64,000 bases of DNA, from NCBI GenBank assembly GCA_015143295.1, contig CM026552.1:62428944-62492943 (forward strand). Reading direction: 5' to 3'. The translations under genes and the position numbers were made by a program. The notes beneath the pieces are model-generated. The model saw nothing but the letters and a program-made list of their open reading frames with translations, did no database searches and had not been told where the DNA came from. Each line of letters opens with the position of its first letter. Within the stretch, counting starts at the first letter, position 1. This document shows positions 55,220 to 64,000 of the stretch, one piece after another. Source of the DNA: Tetracentron sinense (taxonomy: Eukaryota; Streptophyta; Magnoliopsida; Trochodendrales; Trochodendraceae).

Positions 55220-58200
55220 ATTGGTGTAATGCCCCAAAATACCCCCTGGGAGTTAGGATACTTTGGCGACGTGACTTATACTTAAAACTAACCTGCAAAG
55301 AGTATACAAGGCATACTAAATAGTGGTCCGGAAAATTTCTTTAATATAAATGTACTTCCAAGTGTTAACATAAACCAACGACTTACTAAAAATTGCAATA
55401 AGTACAAAAGAGTCCAATGCTTGAGTTACCAACTCAAGCCTAATGAAAATACCCAAAGAAATGACCCAAAATACATGTCTCTCTCTCTCAACCAAACCAT
55501 AAGACCACATATCTAACCCCTAATATCTGGGTGACAAACAGAGCAATCTCCTGCTCTCCCTGAGCCGCCTCTATCTAAGGAATCGGAGTCCATATATCGT
55601 ATAGTGTACCTGCTAACATAAAAGTACGGCTGAGTATGGAATACTCAGCGAGTACAAGCTACTGGCTAACAATAGTAATAACGATAACATAACATGCGTA
55701 ATACAGTTTGTCATCACATTCATATAATCAGAGTGCGGAAGCTAGAATGAAATAACGAAATAAAATCTTGAACATCTTATATTTAATCATGCTTTGCATT
55801 CATGCTTTAACCCAATGTGTTTTCTATTACATCGTGAGTTCCTTATATATTTCATTGCATCTTGTGACTACCTTATACATCTTATGAGATTATTCTTATC
55901 TTGTGAGAGTCATGCATGTCTTCTTGTTTACGTGCTTATCTATTTAACTAGTACCCAAACTATGAAATGGACGGACATACTAGGTTCTTGTTATTCTTGC
56001 TTGACTAATGCCCGGACTATAATGGAACGGAACACATTAGCCTCATGTCTTGTTTAACTAGTACCCAAACTATGACTTGGACGGTCATACTAGCTCTTGA
56101 TTTGCTTTGCTAATGCCCGGACTATAATGGAATGGAACACATTAGCATCTTGCTTACTAATGCCCGGACTATGATTGAACGGAACACATTAGTATCCCTA
56201 CCTTGACTTGACTAGTGCCTGGACTATGGTGGAATGGAACACACTAGTTATTCTTGCTTACTAATGCCCAGACTATGATTGAACGGAACACATTAGTATC
56301 TTGGCTTGCTTTACTAATGCCCGGACTATAATGGAACGGAACACACTAGTAAATTTATTTGCTTAGCTAATGCTTGGACGATGATGGAACGGAACACATT
56401 AGCATCTTGATTTTCTTGCTTGTCTTGCTTGCTTGTCTTGTGAGCCAGGTATGACATATCCAGGGGATATGTCCTACCCTTGACCGGCCCAATGTCCGGC
56501 TTAATCATTCATTTCATAAATCACGTATCTTGTTCTTGTTTATTTCTTACATGTATACTTATACTTAAAAGTTTGGTTCATGCATGCATGCTTGGTGTGT
56601 GTGGCATTCGTGATGATCATACTATCATAGGTGATTCAAGGGACACAAATTGCATTTCAATTCTTTTTAATAATCATGTTAACATGAAACAATAAAGCAT
56701 AATGTGACATTCCTTATAATTGCATAGACATGGGGAATTAAATGAAAACATATAGAGCATTTGTTTTAAAATCACCTTTTAAGGAAAGCTACACAAATCA
56801 TATTTCCCAAGTCCTTCATTTTATTCCTGGCATTCTCATTCATGCATTTTGTCAACACCTAATGAGCAACAAATTCATAGCCACATTATTTCAAGTTCTT
56901 TAAGTTCATATGTTTCATCAAACACATGGTGTGCATTTATTATGCGTACAATGCCCATCCAATGTTTTCCATCATATAACACCCATCACATCCATACGGC
57001 ATCCCATCGCCTCAACCACACATCCACATATCCACAATTTCTTCTTTATCTTGTTAAATTTTGGGATTTAATAAAGCAAAATCAAGAAAAGAATTAACTA
57101 AAGAAATCTATAAACATGCTTTAAAATAAACCTAGGTTATCACTAAGGTAGTTAGTAGGGTGTACTAACCTTTGAGGATGAACTCCTCTCTTGAAGAAAA
57201 AAACCTTGATCAAGGGGTCCAAGCTTGAGGAAGAAGAAGACATCACCTTGAATGAGAGATCCTTGCTTGATATGAACAATCCAAGATTGAGGATGAAGAT
57301 CCAACTCCAATGGCGCATGGGAGTGAGGTTCCAAGCCTTGAGAAAGCCTTTGGAAGAAAAACTTGAGCTCCACTTTGATCCCAATTGAAAACCCCCTTTG
57401 TGAAACCCTAACTCTCTCTCTTTTCCTCTCAAAATCCATTTCCCCTTGTTAGAACCCTTAGTCCCATGAAATGTGGGTTTATATAAGAGTTTGGGGTTCC
57501 CAAAACCCCAAAATACCTTAAAAACACCACTAGAAGTCGAAAATTGTGCAAATGAACAGTAGACCGGTCGACCAGTCACAAATCTAGTCGACCGGATTGG
57601 TCCTCATTTCTCCTATTTTTTTCGCCTTAGTATTTTGGCCATAACTTTTGACTCGTTTATCGGATTTTGACGATTTAACTTGCGTTGGATTTTTCTTTCA
57701 AAGGGGAACAAATTTCATGTTTTGTAAGACTCCAAATTTTGAGTTTTTCATAGTCTAATTGGGCCGACAAGTGGACTGATCCAAAATGACTGCTGAATTG
57801 ACAGCAGACTACCTTTCAGAAACCTTACATTTGATATAACTTATGCTCATAATATGAAAAAATGCAAAGCATGAACCTCAAAGAGGGCTTCAATATCTTT
57901 CCAAAAATTCAAGAATCACTCAATTCTGATAAGGGACGACAAAAATAGAGCTCCCACAAGCTGAGGGAATGCAAAGACATCCCTCTTTCTCGTCACTTAG
58001 AGTATGTTATACTCTTATTTCTTCATCCCAACCATCCAACAACAACACTTAACCTAATTTAAGCTATTATTATCATGTCTTATAAACCAAGTTACATAAA
58101 TGACCCTCGGCCTTTACAAGACTTGTGCCCATGGCACTATTCACAATATTATGAAATGGGTTCCCGAGTTCTACATTCACACTTAGGGTATTTTATATCC

Positions 58201-58387
58201 TAGATACTTGAGTATTATTATATTCTTGTTTTAAGACTCAACACACATATATAAAACCCTCACTTCAATTTTCCTAATATCAAGAACACATGGTAGGCCT
58301 TAGGCCTTTACATGCACTGCACACTAACACTATTCACTGTACTATTCATATGAACAGTTCACCGGAAATCTGGAGCTCTACAATTGG
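55220..58387 (-). mobile_element. S2: gypsy solo LTR with perfect target duplication (ATTGG)
   Basis: The LTR spans 55225-58382 (3158 bp), minus-strand orientation. It reads TGTAGAGCTCCAG from 58382 and ends TTACA at 55225. ATTGG at 55220-55224 and 58383-58387 is exact. No internal region. Landmarks: donor-like AAAG|GTTAGTAC at 57169 (minus), acceptor AG at 55610-55611, TATATAA near 57480-57487, stem-loop 56454-56472, stem-loop 55629-55649, block TTGACGATTTAACTTGCG near 57668. The promoter-proximal palindrome here is GGTCGACC/GTCGACCGG (57563-57595). A relic of the acidic frame follows the acceptor, with TAG (55575-55577) in place of the Trp codon. Confidence 0.93.
55950..56406 (-). repeat. 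Tandem hairpin repeats in S2, about nine units of 45-60 bp
   Basis: Each unit contains GCCCGGACTATAATGGAACG or a variant. Most are bracketed by inverted ends: CTAATG...CATTAG, CTAGTAC...CATACTAG or ACTAGTG...CACTAGT. The bracket varies but the two ends vary together, so each unit keeps its own hairpin. Spacer lengths differ. Confidence 0.85.
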
Positions 58388-58890
58388 GGATAGGTATAGG
58401 GTGGAAGCATGTTAGGGTTTAGACTAACCCTCCCCGGATGGGCTGCTTGTAGGCTATACTATAGCCTAGCCTACATGTATGAATGTTGGGTTAATGCAAG
58501 TGTGTTCCTAGTTAGATGGGGGGATCACTTAACACCGTATATTCGACTCCCCGGTATAAAACATACCTAAAAATAGACGATTGGTATAAGCGGGAGCGTT
58601 CAGAATCCTTCCCTAAGGGTAATCACCCACTAGGCGTAATTTCACAGACCTCTAAGACTTTTAAGCTTCTGACACTGAGAATGATCATCCACTAGCCGTA
58701 AGCGTAATAAGTCTATCTACTGGGTTTAAGAGGACATTTACACTACTATGCTATGTATGATATGCACAGTACACAAAACACTCAAGAGATGAAAGACTTA
58801 GTATTAACTTAAATACTTAGGCATTTGAACAAATTTGATTTTAATTGGCTTAGACCTAGGTTCCAGGTTGAATCTTAAGTCATGAAGAAA
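58388..58890 (-). other. Tat/Ogre leader, outer part
   Basis: Non-coding sequence between the S2 insertion and the primer-binding site. No motif recognised. Confidence 0.5.
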
Positions 58891-58909
58891 ATCCCCAGTA
58901 GAGTCGCCA
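58891..58909 (-). other. Primer-binding site of the Tat/Ogre element
   Basis: The minus strand reads TGGCGACTCTACTGGGGAT. A TGGCGACTC...CTGGGGA site next to the LTR is usual in Tat/Ogre elements, commonly assigned to tRNA-Arg. It is a different class from the initiator tRNA-Met site of C and D and supports the lineage call. Confidence 0.75.
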
Positions 58910-58913
58910 GAGC

Positions 58914-60285
58914 TGTGAGGCACGATATTTCGCCTTCACAAATACCTCACAAGTTTTATGTTGAGAGTCGTCACCTATTAATTCAGAAGGGATAAGTCCC
59001 CAGGATATGGATAAGGTCTTAGTCTACGGTAGAGGTCTAGGTAAGAGGTTCGGTTAAGTCCGAGGAAGGTGTTAGGCACCCCAAGACTTCTATTTTACAG
59101 TGGTTCCCTACTCCTTAGGTGTAAGCCAATTTAAATCGAATTTTGTTCAAATGCCTAAGTGTTTAAAGTGATACCAACTCAAGAAAGAGAAAGCTAATTA
59201 GGGTCAAACCCGGGTTGGGTTGCCTACGTACTCATAAGGTGAAATCAGACCGAGCGTAATTCTAGCACATGGGCCCGTGCCAAGGCTAGGGGTGTGTGCA
59301 CCAATGGTGGCTAATGGTCTAACCCGAAGGTTAGGGTTTGGTTAACCGGGTTTGGTCAAGTACATGGTTTAGGCCCGGTAGGCCAAGGGTTAGTCCGGTA
59401 GACTAATGATTAGTCTGGTAAACCAAGGATTAGGCCCGATAAGCCAAGGGGTAAGTCCGGTAGGCCAAAATCAGATTTAACTAAGGTTAGGATTGCTAAC
59501 AAGGGTTAAGGGTCAAACTAACCATGGTTAGGATTACTAACCACAGTTGAGGGTAACAAGATCAAGCCTGGTAGGCTGAGATTGGGCCTGGTAGGCCAAG
59601 GATGAGCCTGGTAGGCTAGGAGATTTGGCTTGATAACCGAGGCTAGGGTTGCTAACCGGAGTTAAATGGAAAGTCAACCATGGTTAGGACTGCTAACCAT
59701 GGTAACGAGGCCAAAGCAAATGTATTTTTGGACGATTTTGAATATTTTTTGAATTTTCCAGATTTGTCCAAGGGTTAAGGGGTGTTTCACCATGGTTAAA
59801 AGTTAACTGGGGTTAGGTTAACTCTAGTTAAATGGTCTAGGCAAGTCAAGATGGGCCCAGAGAGTTTGACAGGGCCTAGAATGATCTCCTACCTGGTCTG
59901 AGTCCTCTGCAAAACCCACAATCACAAAAGTTTAATAAATGCGGTAATAGCATTACCACCATTACAGAAGCAATTCGAGGGGGTTTTGCAGGTTTGGGGT
60001 TTGAGTTAGGGATGAATCCAAGGGGTGTTGGACCCACAGGGTTGAAGAGGGAAGTCCATAGAAGGTCCTGGGCCTGATGTGGGCCTTGGAGGTGGTCTAG
60101 AGTGGTCCCCACAGTGAGTTAAACACACTGTGTTTGGTATTCTGAAATGGCAGTAGAGTTTCTATCGCCATTATGTCAGTCTCTGGTTCTGAGGTATTTA
60201 ACCATGGTTAAGCATGCATGGGTGACCTGGAATGACCAGGGTAGAAAGCTAAGAGGTAGGAGGACCTAACCATTAAAGAGAATCC
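58914..60285 (-). repeat. Tat/Ogre 5' LTR (minus strand), partial
   Basis: The LTR 3' end, CTCACA on the minus strand, lies 4 bases from the primer-binding site. The LTR extends at least to the copia LTR at about 60286; its own outer end was not recognised. Non-coding apart from short frames. Contains tandem repeats at 59360-59650 and many AACCATGGTTA palindromes. Confidence 0.65.
59360..59650. repeat. Tandem repeats of about 20 bp in the Tat/Ogre LTR
   Basis: About five units of GGTTAGTCCGGTAGGCCAA type (59365-59470) and three of GAGCCTGGTAGGCTAGG type (59570-59625). They are separated by palindromic AACCATGGTTAGGAT and ACTAACCACAGTT segments. Confidence 0.8.
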
Positions 60286-62489
60286 TGATAAAAATTTATG
60301 CAGAAAACTGGATCCCGAAGTTCTTTACACCATAGAAAGCAAATAATACTAATTACATGTTTAGAGCATTACCTTGGTGAATGATGTTCACCAGTGAAGC
60401 ACAAAACTACTCGAACCGTCAGAACTCTTTGTAAAGATTTCTCGAAGAAATACTAAAAGCTCGATCCTTGTTCTTCATTATCCCCACGAAGCTTTTGAAT
60501 CTTTACTTGGTCTTGAAGAAAACAAAGGGAAGAAAATTGTTGGAGTAGACTTTCTATCTCACAAATGCTAAGGGTTCAAAACCCTAGCATTCAAAACAAC
60601 TTGGAACAACCCTAGGGGGCTCACGAAAATTAGAGAGAGGACTCTCTCTCTCTCTATCCTCACGGTTTGGAGGGGGGAAGAAAAAATTCCTTGAATGAAT
60701 TCTTCCCACACATTTTGGGGTATGGAGTATATATAGATTAGGATCTTATCCTAATCCTACTCCAATTAGAAGTTATCCCTTTTAAAAGAGTTATTAATTA
60801 ATGATAACTCTTATCATTAGTTATAACTAACTTTCTAATTTAGGTTTCCTTTTCCTAAAAGGATTCCTTAATTAAAGGGGTGCAACTAATTCCCTAGATT
60901 CTAGGAATCCCAACACACTCCTAACAATTAGGAATCCTAATAAAATTAGGAAACCCCATAAAAGGGGGGCGTGAGCTAAGGAGTCTTGCACTCCAAGCTT
61001 TGAAAATCTTCTAATCTTGCCTCCTTCTTTCTTGAATTCCAAGTATTTGAATCCAATACCATGAAATAAGGATTAATTATAAAATAATTATTTAATTAAC
61101 AAAATCCTAATCCAATTAGGAAACTCCAAATGGGCACCCACCCTAGGGATTTAATCCCATGGGCTTCGGCCCACTAGTAAGGTCCAATTTTGTTGGGTTT
61201 TATGGATATGAGTCAAACTTATTTACTCTTATATTGGGTTAATTAAATAATCATCATTATTATCCTTTAATTTAGATCAACTTTTAATCTAAACCATAGA
61301 TTAACATTTAATCTATCTATTAAATATTAACTTTTAATCATTTAATTTTTATTAAATATTAACTTTTAATCATTTAATTTATAGATTAACATTTAATCTA
61401 TTAATTGAGCTTGTATTTTTTATGTGAGCATCTCCACAGATTGCTCTAGGATATTCTAACTTTGACTTACCCAATGTTATCCCATTGACCCTTAAATAGG
61501 AATGACATCAGAATTGCATGTGACGTGAGATATCCATGTTGCAATTGAATCTCAGTGTAAGAACATTAACTAATAAGGATCCCGCCACATGAACTTTTAA
61601 ATTCAATTGATCGTTCCAATAACATTATCCCTAATGGGCCTTCAAGATTAATATATTATCTAACTCATAGCCCATTGTACATCATCCGGGTTTCCAAGAC
61701 ATTTGATTAAGCCATGAGAAACTATTTCTCTTTGAGAAAAACTTTTATTAAGTGTAATATATTTTAATAAAAATATATTTCAAACTTATTTGATTTCAAA
61801 ATCACCTGCGTGGGATTTAAACTTAATCGACTGTCTTACCCAGAACTTTGATAATCTCTCAATTTAATGAGCATGAATTTCTTGTTTGAAATTCATCATG
61901 ACTGGAACAGCTTTCTGACTTTCCAACTGTCACCGTATCATAGTCCCTCAGGTAGAGATTACTTTGGTGGAATCAAAACAGTCAGATTACTGTTCAGTTA
62001 TAAATGAACTCATCAGATCTAAGGATCATTGAAATTGTTCACTGTGAATGAGAGACCAACTATCTGATAGTATATTTATGCAAGAGGTCTCTCATTGCAT
62101 GCAATCAGTCAGTGTACATTTAAGCACCCATATGCTGATGTGTAGTCTCCACTACAATAGTTTGAGATAAAACTATATATCAACCATTGAGAACATCTTA
62201 GCATTATGGCAGTCATATAAGTGAAGTGCCCAGCTTTACCCATAGCTGTGACTATATAAGGTATAAGGAACTGGAAAGCTATATCTGCATGTGATAGTCT
62301 GATACCTATCACATAGCTTCCCTACAATATATCCTATGGACCTTTGTCGATTTCTCATATTGTATAGATCATCTCATAATCATGGTCAATTACCTATAAT
62401 GAATTCACAATAGATAAAGAACTTATCTATTAATCTAATTAATAAGAATCTTACAATCTAAATGATTTTTCTGAGTATAATGTCTAACA
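60286..62489 (-). repeat. Ty1/copia (Tork-like) 3' LTR, minus strand
   Basis: The start, TGTTAGACATTATACTCAG read from 62489 on the minus strand, follows a polypurine tract (AAGTGGGAGAT, 62490-62501). The end is placed at about 60286 (TTTTTATCA on the minus strand), but this is approximate because there is no second copy to compare; 60539 is an alternative. A TATA-like CTATATATACTCC lies near 60725-60740. AT-rich tandem segments (TTAATCATTTAAT, ATTAAATATTAAC) at 61286-61409. Confidence 0.6.
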
Positions 62490-62501
62490 ATCTCCCACTT
62501 G

Positions 62502-63250
62502 CCCTAAAAGTTACTGTGATATAGATTTCAATCTTATACTATCTAAGTGTGTTACAAATAATTTATCTGATAAAGTTTTAGTCATCGGGTCAGCAACATT
62601 AAGTTAAGACCTAATCTTTGTAACAATGATATCTTGCCTCTCAATGATCTCACGAATGAGATGATACTTGCACATGTTTCATCTTCTTGTGGCTCCTAGG
62701 TTCTTTGCTATGAGCTACTGCACCATTACTATCACAAAAGAGAGTAATAGGTTCAAGTGCCGAAGGAACATTTCCTAGCTCTTGCAAAAACCTTCTAAAC
62801 CAGACTGCTTCTTTTGGTGCTTTAGAAGCTGCAATATATTATGCTTCTGTGGTGAAGTCTACCATACTCTTCTAGTTCATGATGCGCCAACTGATAGCAG
62901 CACCACCCAGTGTGAACACATACCCAGATGTGGAAGCTCTATTGTCCAGATTAGATTGGAAATTGGAATCAATATAACCTAATCCAACTAGACCTTCTGA
63001 TTGAAAAGTAAGCACATAATCCTCAGTCTTTTTTAGGTACTTCATGATGTGCTTCACAGTAGTCCAATGATTAACACCTGGATTGCTTTGAAATTGACTA
63101 ACAACTCCCAATGCATGACAGATATCCGGTCTAGTACATAGCATGGCATACATAAGGCTCCCAACTACCAAAGCATTAGGGCACCTCTTCATCTGCTCAA
63201 TCTCATCAGCTCATGCAGAGCCATCTTTTAAGACAAAGTAACACCATGCC
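62502..63250 (-). pseudogene. pol: Ty1/copia (Tork-like) pol C-terminus: RNase H, broken
   Basis: Minus-strand fragments of the last RT residues and RNase H: VGSLMYAMLCTRPDI, VKHIMKYLKKT, YIDSNFQSNLDNRASTSGYV, ISWRIMN, then after a stop AASKAPKEAVWFRRFLQELG, FCDSNGAVAHSKEPRSHKK and a frameshifted end. The catalytic TEAEYIA segment contains a stop (TEA*YIA). It is cut at about 63256 by the start of a gypsy LTR, so the rest of the element is missing or lies beyond the window. Confidence 0.8.
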
Positions 63251-63256
63251 TAAAAG

Positions 63257-64000
63257 TGTAGAACCCCAAAACCGAGTTCACTAGGCCGTGAATAACGCCC
63301 TTGTGTGGTGAGTGTAAAGGCTTAAGGCTTTTACATTTTATTCTTGGTACCATAGTTCATTTCGTTCTTGGTAGTTTGGTGAGTTAAGTGAGGGTTTAAG
63401 GTGCGGCTGTTGAATCTCAAAAGAGAGTATAAATACTCTCTGTGTGTAAAAGCAAGGGTATATAAAATATCCTAAGTGCTCAAGGGGTTTTAAGTGAATA
63501 GTGTTAGTGTGCGATGCATCTAAAAGCCTAAGGCCTAAGGCCTACCATGTGTTCTTGATAGTGGGGACAGTGAAGTGAGGATTTTTTTTATGCGTATGTT
63601 GAGTCTAAAAACAAGAGTATAATAATACTCGAGTATCTAGGGTATAAATACCCTAAGTGTGAATGTAGAATCCTGGACCTTGACGAGATGGCTTGTAAAT
63701 AGTGTCTAATGCTTAAAAGCCTATTGTAATGACTCAAAGGGTTATCAGTGATTGGTTTTGATATATTGCAGGTTGATGATATGTATCGCATGTATTAAAG
63801 CCCTAATAATAGTTTTCTTAAATTTATGGATGTTTGGGATGAAGGAGTAGAGTATAGAATACTCTAAGTGTCAAGAATGGGAATGCCTTAGCATTACCCT
63901 CAACTTTAAGAAACTCTATTTTGATCACCGTTGATCAGAATTGAGTGATTTTTAAATTTTTCGAAAGGTGTTGGAACCCTCTTCAAGGTTCATGTTGATC
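63257..64000 (+). repeat. Start of a gypsy LTR of the S2-type family, cut by the window edge
   Basis: TGTAGAACCCCAAAACCG at 63257 has the family LTR start. From 63490 on, it matches the start of S2 on the opposite strand (GTGAATAGTGTTAGTGTG, CCTACCATGTGTTCTTGATA, GTGTGAATGTAGAA). It includes three degenerate repeats of 130-190 bp, each with a TATA-like palindrome (AGAGTATAAATACTCT near 63426, AGGGTATAAATACCCT near 63639, AGAGTATAGAATACTCT near 63847). AAAAG at 63252-63256 could be a target duplication. Confidence 0.75.

Noticed and set aside
60539..62489. Alternative outer end of the Tork-like LTR at 60539 (TGTTGGAG)
   Set aside because: Possible, but sequence down to 60286 still looks like a copia U5 and ends TTTTTATCA; the choice is uncertain and stated as such.
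1..64000. tRNA, rRNA or small-RNA genes
   Set aside because: I found no convincing cloverleaf, rRNA segment or Pol III A/B box pair on reading. The tRNA-like strings are primer-binding sites of retrotransposons.

Overview
The window is a stretch of flowering-plant nuclear DNA, probably from a eudicot. It is AT-rich and intergenic, and is made almost entirely of LTR retrotransposons stacked inside one another. Nothing in it is prokaryotic. I found no intact host gene, tRNA, rRNA or CRISPR array. The only host-gene traces are two fragments: a 4-coumarate-CoA ligase-like exon at about 2.6 kb, which may sit inside a Helitron, and a GH3 (amido synthetase) exon on the minus strand at about 4.9 kb.

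Layout. 1-7.3 kb: AT-rich DNA with a Helitron candidate (2114-3170), a second small candidate (4304-4677), gene fragments and short tandem repeats. 7.3-7.58 kb: the right end of a CACTA-type DNA transposon, which abuts a truncated Ty3/gypsy pol. 7.58-19.28 kb: a pol-LTR-gag/pol-LTR chain (elements A and B) of a chromodomain Ty3/gypsy lineage close to Tekay/Del. 20.0-60.3 kb: the remains of one minus-strand Ty3/gypsy Tat/Ogre-like element, split by later insertions. These are solo LTR S1 (23610-26111, target duplication GCCAA), gypsy element D (26354-52330) and solo LTR S2 (55225-58382, target duplication ATTGG). Element D has a SIRE-like Ty1/copia element in its 5' LTR (26401-44951, target duplication GTAGC). 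That copia element contains a young, nearly full-length gypsy element C (33676-43344, target duplication TCATC). 60.3-63.25 kb: a minus-strand Ty1/copia (Tork-like) 3' end. 63257-64000: the start of another gypsy LTR.

How the parts relate. The order of insertion reads Tat/Ogre first, then D, then SIRE, then C; S1 and S2 are independent later insertions into Tat/Ogre. Only C has near-identical LTRs. Most stop codons in C, and the one in the copia accessory gene, look like CGA-to-TGA changes, as expected from decay of methylated CpG.

The most unusual material is in how the gypsy family handles RNA. (1) An intron of about 143-148 bp with GT...AG ends separates gag from pol in B, C and D, and splicing would fuse the two frames. 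(2) Every gypsy LTR family here has a splice-donor-like site after a leader that usually lacks ATG, and an acceptor about 0.9-1.6 kb later. That acceptor opens directly onto a short acidic peptide (core PFDVCAPGPWVEEEY) whose codons change mostly at silent sites between families. (3) Two stem-loops inside that LTR intron are shared by all families. (4) The copia element has an accessory gene after pol with what looks like its own promoter and intron. Its putative promoter carries the same palindromes found in the element's LTR, and the unrelated gypsy elements C and D carry a closely similar CGATCGATCG palindrome array at the matching LTR position.

All identifications are from reading the sequence; no database search or alignment program was run.
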